DNA of 12,857 nucleotides from Bacteroidales bacterium (lineage in GTDB: Bacteria > Bacteroidota > Bacteroidia > Bacteroidales > WCHB1-69): assembly GCA_031266895.1 (NCBI GenBank), contig JAISAD010000152.1, positions 1-12,857 of the forward strand, read 5' to 3'. The notes below the pieces were generated by a model. That model was not told the DNA's origin. It did no database searches and was given only the letters and a program-made list of their open reading frames with translations. The position numbers and the translations under genes are program-made. Shown one piece after another: positions 5,920-12,857 of this stretch; position 1 is the first letter of the stretch, and each line of letters starts with the position of its first letter.

Positions 5920-7425
5920 TTATAAAGACAAAAAATTATTCAACTCACTGATAGTCACTCGTTTTTGCTGCATGGAATCGCGTTCGCGAATGGTAACGGT
6001 ATTATCTTCCATGGTTTGATTATCTACCGTAACACAATAAGGTGTTCCAATAGCATCCTGACGGCGATAGCGGCGACCAATGGCGTCTTTCTCATCATAT
6101 TGGCACAGATAGTGAGGTTTCAGCATATCCATAATTTCGCGTGCCTTTTCGGGCAGGCCATCTTTCTTTACCAGCGGCAACACGGCAACTTTTACCGGCG
6201 CCAATACCGGCGGCAGGCATAATAGGGTGCGTACGGTGCCGTCTTCCAATTTTTCCTCCCTGCAGGCATTGCTAAAAATGGCCAAAAACATTCTATCTAC
6301 ACCAATCGAAGTTTCGATAACATAGGGCACATAGCTTTCGTTGGTTTCGGGGTCGAAATAGCGCAATTTCTTGCCCGAATATTTTTCGTGTTGCGTCAAA
6401 TCGTAGTCGGTACGCGAGTGAATGCCCTCCAGCTCTTTGAATCCAAAGGGGAATTTAAATTCTATATCCGTGGCGGCATTGGCATAATGCGCCAGCTTTT
6501 CATGGTCATGAAAACGGTAATTTTCGGGAGCGATGCCCAATGCATGATGCCACTTCATTCGTTCCTGTTTCCAAAAGTCGAACCACTTCAACTCTTCGCC
6601 CGGCCGAACAAAAAACTGCATTTCCATTTGTTCAAACTCGCGCATGCGGAAGATAAATTGTCGCGCTACTATCTCATTTCTAAATGCTTTTCCAATTTGG
6701 GCGATCCCAAACGGAATTTTCATCCGACCGGTTTTATAGACGTTACTGAAATTGACAAAAATTCCCTGTGCCGTTTCGGGCCGCAAATAGATTGTATCTG
6801 CATCTTCAGAAACCGACCCCATTTGCGTAGAAAACATAAGATTAAATTGCCGTACATCCGTCCAATTTTTAGTGCCGGATACAGGGCAGGTGATTTCCAA
6901 CTCTTCAATCATCTGTTTTATACCTGCTAAATCATTTCCATTCATTAATTTAGCAAAATTCTCCGTAATTTCATCTATCTTTTTTTGGTAGCCGACTGCC
7001 CGCTCATTGGTTTGGCGATAAAGCGTTTCATCAAAATTATCAAACCGTTTTTTTGCTTTTTCTATCTCTTTTTCGAGCTTGTCTTCAATCTTTTGCAAAT
7101 AATCTTCGATTAAAACATCGGCACGATAGCGCTTTTTGGAATCTTTATTATCAATCAAAGGGTCGTTAAATGCATCCACGTGGCCGGAAGCTTTCCATAT
7201 TGCAGGGTGCATAAAAATAGCACTGTCAATACCCACAATATTTTCGTGAAGTTGCACCATAGATCGCCACCAATACTGCTTGATATTGTTTTTCAATTCT
7301 ACGCCATACTGAGCGTAGTCGTAAACGGCACTTAGTCCGTCATAAATTTCACTGGAAGGAAAAATAAAACCATACTCTTTGGCATGGGCAATAATTTTTT
7401 TTAAGAGGTCGTCGTTATTAGCCAT
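5920..7425 (-). CDS. glyS: Glycyl-tRNA synthetase, single-chain dimeric type
   Basis: This class II synthetase charges tRNA-Gly with glycine in the cytoplasm. The product has 501 residues and is of the homodimeric (eukaryote/archaea-like) type used by Bacteroidota, not the GlyQ/GlyS two-subunit type. Landmarks: GFIFPSSEIYDG near residue 19, with the YDY(A/G)xxG region of the N-terminal core; RPETAQGIFVNF (215-226); class II motif 2, FRNEIVARQFIFRMREFEQMEM (248-269); motif 3, ETSIGVDRMFLAIF (371-384); and an anticodon-binding domain from about 409 to the end with VAVLPLV and DAIGTPYCVTVD. A lysine/glutamate-rich, probably helical insert lies at about 104-170. The ATG at 7425 is 3 bases after the porT stop, so the two are surely co-transcribed and perhaps translationally coupled. 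The 3' end faces the candidate RNA. Confidence 0.97.
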   Translation of the reverse strand: MANNDDLLKKIIAHAKEYGFIFPSSEIYDGLSAVYDYAQYGVELKNNIKQYWWRSMVQLHENIVGIDSAIFMHPAIWKASGHVDAFNDPLIDNKDSKKRYRADVLIEDYLQKIEDKLEKEIEKAKKRFDNFDETLYRQTNERAVGYQKKIDEITENFAKLMNGNDLAGIKQMIEELEITCPVSGTKNWTDVRQFNLMFSTQMGSVSEDADTIYLRPETAQGIFVNFSNVYKTGRMKIPFGIAQIGKAFRNEIVARQFIFRMREFEQMEMQFFVRPGEELKWFDFWKQERMKWHHALGIAPENYRFHDHEKLAHYANAATDIEFKFPFGFKELEGIHSRTDYDLTQHEKYSGKKLRYFDPETNESYVPYVIETSIGVDRMFLAIFSNACREEKLEDGTVRTLLCLPPVLAPVKVAVLPLVKKDGLPEKAREIMDMLKPHYLCQYDEKDAIGRRYRRQDAIGTPYCVTVDNQTMEDNTVTIRERDSMQQKRVTISELNNFLSL

Positions 7426-7428
7426 AAA

Positions 7429-8148
7429 TTATTCAAAAATAAGAGATATTTGGATTTGTTTTGAGTGAAGCGCGGTAACGCTTGTTGCGTAAAGATTGGG
7501 TTCCATTTTCAGCAGGTTAATCATGCCGAATGACATCCTAAATTCGGTTGTTAATTTAAAGTAGGTGCAATAAAAATCAAGACCGGCACCGGCAGTTACC
7601 AAAGCATCATGAGGATAGAGTTTCAAGATGACGGTACGGGGATTTCTATCCCTTTTTTTAGCGGCCGAAAGGAGGTCTAAGCTGTATTGCACACCGGCAA
7701 TCACAAAGACACGCACATTATGCATTCGAGATGACTTAAATTTCAATAAAAGAGGAAGTTCCATATAAACCGACTCAATATTTTTCTTTGTAACCAGCTC
7801 ATTGCCTGTGGAATATTTAATAGTGTAATTCACCACGCGGTCGCCAAAAGCCAGTCCGGGTACAAAGCGCAGGTCAAAATATTTTCCCAAGCGCAGATTG
7901 GTAACAATACCAAGATTAAAGCCACTGCGACCGCTGGTATTAATAACCATTAACGAATCATATTCGGCATAATCGGGTTTCGATTTAATAGAAAAGTCAT
8001 ATAAATTATAGCCTATCAAGAAGCCGAAATGAAACAGCTGATTATCGTATTTCAATTTATTTGGCACCCCAAAATTCCACTGTGCTTTACCATGTAAAGC
8101 ACATAAAATTAACAGGATAGCAAAAAAAATTATTTTTAATAGTTTCAT
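7429..8148 (-). CDS. porT: PorT-type outer-membrane protein of the type IX secretion system
   Basis: 239 residues with a signal peptide (MKLLKIIFFAILLILCALHGKAQ) and a body of alternating amphipathic strands ending in the aromatic-type C-terminus QISLIFE, as in outer-membrane beta-barrels. The order of conserved blocks matches PorT/SprT as I know it: FHFGFLIGYNLYDFSIK, then SGFNLGIVTNLRLGKYFDLR, then PGLAFGDRVVNYT, then ESVYMELPLLLKFKSSR, then VFVIAGVQYSLDL, and FYCTYFKLTTEFRMSFGM. PorT is needed for T9SS-dependent export of gingipains in Porphyromonas and for gliding in flavobacteria; its exact mechanical role is unsettled. It sits 3 bases upstream of glyS and 115 bases downstream of the lipoprotein gene. 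No exact TAnnTTTG box lies in that gap, which favours read-through from the isomerase promoter. The gap has two small inverted repeats that could tune it. Confidence 0.9.
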   Translation of the reverse strand: MKLLKIIFFAILLILCALHGKAQWNFGVPNKLKYDNQLFHFGFLIGYNLYDFSIKSKPDYAEYDSLMVINTSGRSGFNLGIVTNLRLGKYFDLRFVPGLAFGDRVVNYTIKYSTGNELVTKKNIESVYMELPLLLKFKSSRMHNVRVFVIAGVQYSLDLLSAAKKRDRNPRTVILKLYPHDALVTAGAGLDFYCTYFKLTTEFRMSFGMINLLKMEPNLYATSVTALHSKQIQISLIFE

Positions 8149-8186
8149 TAATTGTCTTATTAAGAGAATTATAACGTTGAATGTAA

Positions 8187-8250
8187 AGTATTATTGCATA
8201 GATGATACTGCTTTTAAAAGACATTCGGCTGTAAACGTCAAAACCGTTTA
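8187..8250 (-). repeat. Two small inverted repeats in the porT leader
   Basis: The first pairs 8187-8194 with 8202-8209 (AGTATTAT / ATGATACT, one mismatch, 7-base loop). The second pairs TAAACG 8232-8237 with CGTTTA 8245-8250 (perfect, 7-base loop). Both lie between the lipoprotein stop (8264) and the porT start (8148). Neither has a clear U-run, so they look like possible leader or processing structures, not strong terminators. Confidence 0.3.
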
Positions 8251-8263
8251 ACAAATTTGAGCG

Positions 8264-9112
8264 CTAACGAGCAATTTTCTTTTGCTTGTCGGCCTGTTCA
8301 TAAAGTGAATTAATTTTACTACGAATTAATTCACTTTTTTTCCATTGTCGCAACATTTCGGTGGCGGCTTTTGTTTGGGTCTCATCTAAATTATCCGTAT
8401 GGGTTCTATAATCCAATAACACTACTATATAGCGCCATTTTCCGTCTATCGTTTCAATCTGTTTATAGGGGGAAGATGGAGAAGCATTGTTCAGTTCATC
8501 AATATTCAATTCATTTTGCACTTCATCTAGATAAAGCCATGTAAGATCATCTATAAAATATTCTATCGAATCGCCGCATAACTGTTCTATGCGTTGTTTT
8601 TCCGTATTTCTACGACTGTTGTCGAACAGAATAGCGCGCAAGGAAGTTGCCAATTTGGTGGCAGAAAGCGGCAGTTTTACGTAGTTGAGGCGCACAATTT
8701 CACGCTGCTCCATGCCCGAATTGTAGTTTTTTATAAAAGTTGCCAATTCTGTTTTGCTTATCTGCATTTGCGCAGTATCCTGACTCAATTTTTCACAATA
8801 TGCATTGATCAATAGCTGGTTATGATACTTTTGAAGCGCTTTGTCAAAATCTTTTTCATGCATAGACAATTCCCTATCTGCTTCGTACAGCAGCAACTGG
8901 TCTTCAATCCAATGGGTGACATAATGTTGTACAAATGTCGCACTGTCGGAAGCGGTTAGCCCTGCAGGCAGCACTTCTTGAAGTTCGGAAAGGTACAATT
9001 TGCGATCATATACGCCTGCTACCACCACATCTTTGGGGCGATTACAGCCCAAAAAGAGGCTGCACAACAGCACGCATTCATAAAAACCGATTATGGATAG
9101 GTGCTTTTTCAC
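8264..9112 (-). CDS. SurA-type periplasmic chaperone-like lipoprotein without a parvulin domain
   Basis: 282 residues. The N-terminus carries a lipobox, LFLGC, with the lipidated cysteine at residue 23, so the protein should be membrane-anchored on the periplasmic side. The body starts with VVVAGVYDRKLYLSELQEVLP, the usual opening of SurA/PrsA-type chaperones, followed by a mostly helical region. No recognisable parvulin core is present. It directly follows the two-domain isomerase gene: the stop TAA at 9114-9116 is separated by one base from a GTG start at 9110-9112. No ATG lies near, and GTG gives a complete signal sequence, so GTG is kept; coupled translation is likely. In Bacteroidota such runs of isomerase-like genes are common. 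The role inferred is helping the neighbouring isomerase fold or escort outer-membrane proteins. A perfect 14-bp inverted repeat lies in the last quarter of the gene. Confidence 0.85.
   Translation of the reverse strand: MKKHLSIIGFYECVLLCSLFLGCNRPKDVVVAGVYDRKLYLSELQEVLPAGLTASDSATFVQHYVTHWIEDQLLLYEADRELSMHEKDFDKALQKYHNQLLINAYCEKLSQDTAQMQISKTELATFIKNYNSGMEQREIVRLNYVKLPLSATKLATSLRAILFDNSRRNTEKQRIEQLCGDSIEYFIDDLTWLYLDEVQNELNIDELNNASPSSPYKQIETIDGKWRYIVVLLDYRTHTDNLDETQTKAATEMLRQWKKSELIRSKINSLYEQADKQKKIAR
8302..8337. repeat. Perfect 14-bp inverted repeat inside the lipoprotein gene
   Basis: The arms are AAAGTGAATTAATT (8302-8315) and AATTAATTCACTTT (8324-8337) with an 8-base loop. It is in the coding sequence, about residues 259-270 (KSELIRSKINSL), some 36 bases before the stop codon begins. 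On the plus strand the right arm runs into a T-run (8335-8341), giving the look of an intrinsic terminator for antisense or convergent transcription. On the minus strand it is preceded by A's and has no U-run after it. Confidence 0.6.
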
Positions 9113-9113
9113 C

Positions 9114-10868
9114 TTATTGTTTTAATAAAGTCGAAAAAACTTTTTCGTCAATCGTAACAGGATATTTGGCCTTGAGCCGAACTATCCACTCCTTTTCTAA
9201 AAAGTCTTGATATTCGCTGACTACGGTAGCTTTTATCTCCGACATTGGTTTATAGGGGAGATCTTCGGGAGAAGCTACCATATCTACCGGATATCCGGTT
9301 TTGATTTTTTCGTAGTAATTTTCCAATCCCACAGTATCCTGCACTGCCTTGTTCCACACTTCATTGCTATTCATTTCATAGAGCATCAAGCCATCATGAA
9401 ACTCGGTTACCAAATCTTTAAATTCAGGATATTTCTGTTCCAAACGACTATTTTCATACTTGAAAATCTCCTCTTCAACAAATGAGGCAAATTTTTCTTT
9501 CAAAAAAGCCTCAAAATCATTGACCTGTACTCCCTGATAGCGAGCAATAAATTTAGCTAAACCCTGCGCTGTCAGTTTCTGGTCGGCAAAAGTGCAGAGT
9601 GGTTTCAGTTTATCTAACCCTGCCAACTCTTCAATTTTGTTATTGGTAGATTGAAAATAGTTGACATTCAGATTTTTATTAAAGAATTTAAAAGCGGCAT
9701 TTTTACCTTTTTCTTCATAATTATACTCTTTTTTCAATTTTTCAACCAATGAAGATCTGCTTTTATAGGAACGGCTATCGCGGGCAATGCGATTTTTTAA
9801 GACATATTTTTCATCTTCGCTGATTTGAGCATACTCCAGTGTGTCGAGACGCAGGATATGCCATCCCAAATTAGAGGCTACCGGCTTGGAAATTTCACCC
9901 GGCTTAATATGAATAGCAGCAGTAACGAAATCACCAAAGCGCTGTTCCGGGTTGAATGGCTGCAATCTACCACCCTGTTCGGCAGAAGCTCTATCGTTGG
10001 AATAGAGGGCTACAATTTCTTCAAAATCATTGGTTTTCAGTGCATTATTAATAGTATCCAATTTAGCTTGGATTCCCGGCATAATTTTGCTGTTAAGGGC
10101 ATTACTGTCAGCCAAAAAGATTTGTGAAACCACTATTTTGCTGATTGCAGGCACTCTATCCTTTACATAAATAAGATGATATCCAAACTGTGATCGTATC
10201 GGCATTGAAACTTGTCCGACTGGCGTAGTGTAAGCGCCGCATTCAAAGGGGTAGATGAGCGAAAGTGCAGTAAAATAGCCCAATTCGCCTTTGTTGCCAT
10301 GCTGCATGCTTTTGCTTTGCGGATCAATGCGGTCTTGAGTAGAAGGATCTTCAGAATATTGCACGGCAGCAGTGGCAAAATCCTTTCCTGCTAAAATTTC
10401 GTTGCGAATTCTCATAATTTTATTGTAAGCGGCCAGCGTATCTTTTGGCGATGCACTATAAGCACAGTTAATCAAGAGGTGTGAGGCTCTGATCTGCAAT
10501 TTGGCGCGTTCAAAAGCTTCGTTTATCAAAAAGTCCGTAACATCCTTATCTATAAGATACTGTTGCGCCGATTGATTCCGATAGCCGGCCAATTCCCGCT
10601 GAAAAGAAGCGGAAGTATCAATCAGCATCTCTTTCCCCTCTTTCACCTTCAGTTTATAGACAATAAAAAGGTCTAAATAGTCGCGTAAATCTTGCTCGCT
10701 ACTGCTTTTGAGGTCATTATTTTTTTGATAGGTGTGCATAAATTCACTTTTTGTAATCCGGTCACTGCCTATTTTCAGCAAAATATCCTCATCCGAATTT
10801 TGTGCATAAGAAACTGACAACAAAGAAGTTGCACATGTAAATAAGAAAATCAATCCAAATTTTTTCAT
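9114..10868 (-). CDS. Periplasmic peptidyl-prolyl isomerase with two parvulin domains (SurA-like)
   Basis: 584 residues. The signal peptide MKKFGLIFLFTCATSLLSVSYAQ sends it to the periplasm. An N-terminal SurA_N-like helical part (about 28-120) has the expected ITKSEFMHTY and VYKLKVKEG segments. The first parvulin domain spans about 125-237 (IRASHLLI, then DFATAAVQYSEDPS, GELGYFT, and FGYHLIYVKDR). The second spans about 243-343 (VVSQIFLA, then DFEEIVALYSND, EQGGRLQPF, and LGWHILRLD). A ~240-residue C-terminal helical region follows. Such proteins catalyse proline isomerisation and chaperone outer-membrane proteins in transit. It is the first gene of the cluster running to glyS. A -7 box at 10898-10905 gives a ~25-base leader. 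The ATG at 10868 is the only start that keeps the signal peptide intact. Nothing is broken or missing. Confidence 0.93.
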   Translation of the reverse strand: MKKFGLIFLFTCATSLLSVSYAQNSDEDILLKIGSDRITKSEFMHTYQKNNDLKSSSEQDLRDYLDLFIVYKLKVKEGKEMLIDTSASFQRELAGYRNQSAQQYLIDKDVTDFLINEAFERAKLQIRASHLLINCAYSASPKDTLAAYNKIMRIRNEILAGKDFATAAVQYSEDPSTQDRIDPQSKSMQHGNKGELGYFTALSLIYPFECGAYTTPVGQVSMPIRSQFGYHLIYVKDRVPAISKIVVSQIFLADSNALNSKIMPGIQAKLDTINNALKTNDFEEIVALYSNDRASAEQGGRLQPFNPEQRFGDFVTAAIHIKPGEISKPVASNLGWHILRLDTLEYAQISEDEKYVLKNRIARDSRSYKSRSSLVEKLKKEYNYEEKGKNAAFKFFNKNLNVNYFQSTNNKIEELAGLDKLKPLCTFADQKLTAQGLAKFIARYQGVQVNDFEAFLKEKFASFVEEEIFKYENSRLEQKYPEFKDLVTEFHDGLMLYEMNSNEVWNKAVQDTVGLENYYEKIKTGYPVDMVASPEDLPYKPMSEIKATVVSEYQDFLEKEWIVRLKAKYPVTIDEKVFSTLLKQ

Positions 10869-10897
10869 ACTATTAACTATATCTGTTTTTTGGTTTG

Positions 10898-10905
10898 CAA
10901 AAATA
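10898..10905 (-). promoter_or_regulatory. -7 promoter box of the isomerase-lipoprotein-porT-glyS cluster
   Basis: Minus-strand TATTTTTG followed by CA, 30 bases upstream of the ATG at 10868. Since no exact box precedes the other three genes, this is the likely main promoter of the cluster. No -33 TTG was found at the usual spacing. Confidence 0.55.
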
Positions 10906-10984
10906 CACGAAAATTTGAAACAGGGGTTATAATCTTTGAGAAAACGGATAAAAAATTGCGAATTTGTTACGCTATTCTACATTT

Positions 10985-11074
10985 TGGCGGAGAGAGCGAG
11001 ATTCGAACTCGCGGTACCGGAACCGGTACGACAGTTTAGCAAACTGTTGGTTTCAGCCACTCACCCATCTCTCC
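10985..11074 (-). tRNA. tRNA-Ser (anticodon GCU)
   Basis: On the minus strand a 90-base gene folds as a class II tRNA. The acceptor stem is GGAGAGA (11068-11074) with TCTCTCC (10989-10995). The D arm contains TGAGTGGCTGAAA. The anticodon arm is ACAGT TTGCTAA ACTGT, with anticodon GCT at 11038-11040. The long variable arm is GTACCG GTTC CGGTAC (about 11014-11029), as expected for serine. The T loop is GTTCGAATC. The discriminator is G, and CCA is encoded (10985-10987). It reads AGC and AGU codons. A -7 box at 11099-11106 gives it its own promoter between recF and the isomerase gene. Confidence 0.97.
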
Positions 11075-11098
11075 GTACAGTTTCTATAAAATGGAGTG

Positions 11099-11106
11099 CA
11101 AAAATA
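11099..11106 (-). promoter_or_regulatory. -7 promoter box of tRNA-Ser
   Basis: Minus-strand TATTTTTG followed by CA, 24 bases upstream of the mature tRNA 5' end. It is identical in ten bases to the boxes before the isomerase and YjbQ-family genes. Confidence 0.55.
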
Positions 11107-11157
11107 CAATTTTTTTTCATCCATGCAGGTGTGGAAAAGCCATTTTCATACTTTATT

Positions 11158-11179
11158 TTAATAATTCATTGATTATTAA
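11158..11179 (-). terminator. AT-rich hairpin downstream of recF
   Basis: TTAATAAT (11158-11165) and ATTATTAA (11172-11179) form a perfect 8-bp stem with a 6-base loop, beginning 17 bases after the recF stop codon. It may mark the recF 3' end. The stem has no G-C pair and no U-run follows, so this is a weak call. Confidence 0.25.
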
Positions 11180-11195
11180 TAAGATAAATTTGTTT

Positions 11196-12293
11196 TTATA
11201 CAAACATACCTACTTTAACGATTTTGTGCTCAATGCGGTATTCCGTTAAGATATGCGTTACGCGTACTTCGTCGGTATCGCTGATAAAAACTTGTCCAAA
11301 ATGCTCCTGCCCAACCAGCTCCAACAATCGGGCGGTACGCTGTTTGTCCAATTTATCAAAAATATCGTCAAGTAAAAGAACAGGCTTCTGTTTTTTACGC
11401 TCATAAATATAGTCGTATTGTGCCAGTTTAAGCGCCAAGGCAAACGACTTTTGCTGTCCTTGCGAGCCATAGCGCTTTATCGGTCGATCTCCAATATAAA
11501 ATATGAAATCATCTTTATGAATACCAAAATTGGTAAATCCACTCTTCCGGTCGGTGTTAAGCATTTGAGCAATCCCCTGTCGAAAAGGGGTTTCATGCAA
11601 ACCCGAATTATAAGCAATAGACACTTGTTCGCGACTATTTGAAAGCAAGTCATAATGCGCTTGAAAAACAGGTAAAATATTGCCAATAAACTGTTTGCGT
11701 TTTTCATGGATAAATTCCGCAAAAGGCTGTAACTGCTCATCATAAAGATTTAATAGAGACTCGTCGCAACGATGCTGTTCTAAAAACTGTTTCAGCAAAT
11801 TATTGCGTTGTCGAAGCAACTTTTGGTATGAAATGAGTTGATGCAAATATTCCTTATCAAACTGAATAATAATCATATCGAAAAACTTGCGTCTAATATC
11901 ACTGCCATCGTTGATAATATCGCTATCATAGGGTGATACCATGACCAGAGGATAAAGTCCTATATGGTCGCTAAAGCGCTCATATTCTTTCGCATTAGCT
12001 TTCATTACCTTACGTCCTGATGTTTTGAACGTGCAACTTATTTTACTGTTTTGCTCCGTGTCATAAGTAACAAATTCGCCGTGTATGGCAAAAAAATCGG
12101 CTTCAAAATTGACTGCATAACCATCCTGCGCATTAAAATAGCTTTTGCAAAAAGCAAGGTAATGGATGGCATCCAGCAGATTGGTTTTACCCGTTCCATT
12201 GGCGCCTACAATGCCGTTTACATTGTGGCTAAATTCCATTTCAACCTCTCTATAATTTTTAAAATTAGCTAATTGAATACGTTTTAAATACAT
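11196..12293 (-). CDS. recF: DNA replication and repair protein RecF
   Basis: 365 residues, full length. RecF is an SMC-like ATPase that, with RecO and RecR, loads RecA at single-strand gaps and stalled forks. Visible motifs: the opening MYLKRIQLANFKNYREVEMEF; Walker A GANGTGKT (30-37) followed by NLLDAIHYLAFCKSY; a central coiled-coil-like helical arm rich in Q, L and K (about 160-215); the ABC signature YGSQGQQKSFALALKLAQ; Walker B LLLDDIFDKLD (306-316, acidic pair D309-D310); and the D-loop/His-switch region QVFISDTD. The start is ATG at 12293, and a -7 box at 12342-12349 gives a leader of about 40 bases. It stands alone here, away from dnaA and dnaN, which is common in Bacteroidota. Downstream comes the tRNA-Ser gene with its own promoter box. 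Confidence 0.96.
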   Translation of the reverse strand: MYLKRIQLANFKNYREVEMEFSHNVNGIVGANGTGKTNLLDAIHYLAFCKSYFNAQDGYAVNFEADFFAIHGEFVTYDTEQNSKISCTFKTSGRKVMKANAKEYERFSDHIGLYPLVMVSPYDSDIINDGSDIRRKFFDMIIIQFDKEYLHQLISYQKLLRQRNNLLKQFLEQHRCDESLLNLYDEQLQPFAEFIHEKRKQFIGNILPVFQAHYDLLSNSREQVSIAYNSGLHETPFRQGIAQMLNTDRKSGFTNFGIHKDDFIFYIGDRPIKRYGSQGQQKSFALALKLAQYDYIYERKKQKPVLLLDDIFDKLDKQRTARLLELVGQEHFGQVFISDTDEVRVTHILTEYRIEHKIVKVGMFV

Positions 12294-12341
12294 AGTTTTT
12301 ACGATTTTGCTGTGGTGCTATCCTGTATTATTTTAAGTTTA

Positions 12342-12349
12342 CAAAAATA
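12342..12349 (-). promoter_or_regulatory. -7 promoter box of recF
   Basis: Minus-strand TATTTTTG followed by TA, 49 bases upstream of the ATG at 12293. No clear -33 element was seen. Confidence 0.5.
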
Positions 12350-12439
12350 CGAATTTAGTTAATGCTTCTGCCCAGGCATGTACCAAAACTGACTAACACT
12401 ATACAGTTAAACCCGACTAACTATGCAAGTGCATCTGTT

Positions 12440-12857
12440 TTATTTCGTCACCACAATCTTTCCGCTCTCTATCTGCAGGCCATTGGCGATTACGCTGTAG
12501 ATATAGCTGCCGGAGGGGACGCTGCCGGTTTCCCAAATCCACTGGCCTTGTGCGCCCGGGAGCGGACGGGAGAGGAGCGGGCGGCCGCTCTGGTCGGTAA
12601 TGGAGAGCTGCGCCGTGCCGTCGAAGCTGCCAAAATCCCAGATAAACGAGGTGTATTCTTTTGCCGGATTGGGGAATACCTGTACCTTGCCTGCTGAGGG
12701 GGCGGAGGAGGATGTGGTGCCTCCGTGTGCTCCGCCGGATGCCATGGCCTGCGATTTTTCGGGCAGCTCTTCCAGGCAGATGTCATACAGGCCGCACAGG
12801 ATGTTGTGTGCCAGCACACGGCCTCGGCCGGTGCTGGTGTGCACGTAATCCACCAGC
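12440..12857 (-). CDS. T9SS-exported protein, C-terminal fragment with type A sorting domain (cut by window edge)
   Basis: The frame is open from the window edge, with no start needed inside, to TAA at 12440-12442: 138 residues of a longer protein. The last ~80 residues are a type A T9SS sorting domain: VQVFPNPAKEYTSFIW (the FPNP hallmark), then QLSITDQSGRPLL, and the closing PSGSYIYSVIANGLQIESGKIVVTK, in which the YxYxV strand and final Val-Lys are typical. Before it comes a Gly/Ser/Ala/Thr-rich linker (GGAHGGTTSSSAPSAGK). Upstream is a short piece, HTSTGRGRVLAHNILCGLYD, of a domain I do not recognise. Such proteins are exported through the T9SS and the sorting domain is removed at the surface, which fits porT in the same window. 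The DNA is about 60% GC, well above the neighbours. Confidence 0.88.
   Translation of the reverse strand, partial: LVDYVHTSTGRGRVLAHNILCGLYDICLEELPEKSQAMASGGAHGGTTSSSAPSAGKVQVFPNPAKEYTSFIWDFGSFDGTAQLSITDQSGRPLLSRPLPGAQGQWIWETGSVPSGSYIYSVIANGLQIESGKIVVTK

Noticed and set aside
5661..5951. Short open frames on both strands in the glyS/GWxTD gap
   Set aside because: About 60 codons each, with no protein-like composition, overlapping the predicted RNA stem and the promoter boxes.
6388..6930. 180-codon open frame on the plus strand
   Set aside because: It lies fully antisense to glyS, whose protein matches glycyl-tRNA synthetase along its whole length. The antisense product has no recognisable features and no promoter or start context.
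12390..12425. GACTAAC direct repeat in the recF / T9SS gene gap
   Set aside because: Only seven bases repeated twice, without flanking structure; likely chance and not an attachment site.
12362..12848. Plus-strand and alternate-frame open frames at the right edge
   Set aside because: They are by-products of GC-rich DNA, where stop codons are rare. The minus-strand frame carrying the T9SS sorting domain is the real one.
1..12857. Mobile element, prophage, CRISPR, toxin-antitoxin or defence system
   Set aside because: No transposase, integrase, repeat-spacer array, terminal inverted repeats or recognisable defence protein was found on either strand.

Overview
The window looks like chromosomal DNA of a member of the phylum Bacteroidota. 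The evidence is a PorT-type component of the type IX secretion system (T9SS), a C-terminal T9SS sorting domain, the long single-chain form of glycyl-tRNA synthetase, a GWxTD-domain protein, and a series of intergenic TAnnTTTG boxes, the -7 promoter element of this phylum. Most of the DNA is moderately AT-rich. The last ~400 bases are clearly GC-rich by comparison. Genus and species cannot be read from this sequence.

Layout, left to right. (1) 1-322: N-terminal part of a secreted protein on the minus strand, cut by the window edge. (2) 581-997: a YjbQ/UPF0047 family gene on the minus strand, transcribed divergently from recG (1113-3227, plus). (3) 3293-5451: a small phosphoglycosyl transferase and a GWxTD-domain secreted protein, both minus and probably co-transcribed. 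(4) 5452-5919: a 468-base gap with the GWxTD promoter and leader, two plus-strand promoter boxes, and a stretch that folds on paper into a long imperfect rod. It is a candidate structured small RNA (possibly 6S-like) lying tail to tail with glyS. (5) 5920-10868: a minus-strand cluster of a two-domain parvulin prolyl isomerase, a SurA-type lipoprotein, porT and glyS. (6) 10985-11074: a tRNA-Ser(GCU) gene with encoded CCA, minus strand. (7) 11196-12293: recF, minus. (8) 12440-12857: the C-terminal end of a T9SS cargo protein, minus, cut by the window edge.

The common theme of the accessory genes is the cell envelope. The isomerase and lipoprotein would assist folding of exported and outer-membrane proteins, PorT is an outer-membrane part of the T9SS, and the partial gene at the right edge encodes a protein of the kind the T9SS exports. 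recG, recF, glyS and the tRNA are housekeeping genes. I see no prophage, insertion sequence, CRISPR array, toxin-antitoxin pair or defence system. The observations most worth following are the candidate RNA at about 5779-5897, a perfect 14-bp inverted repeat inside the lipoprotein gene, and the abrupt GC rise at the right edge.
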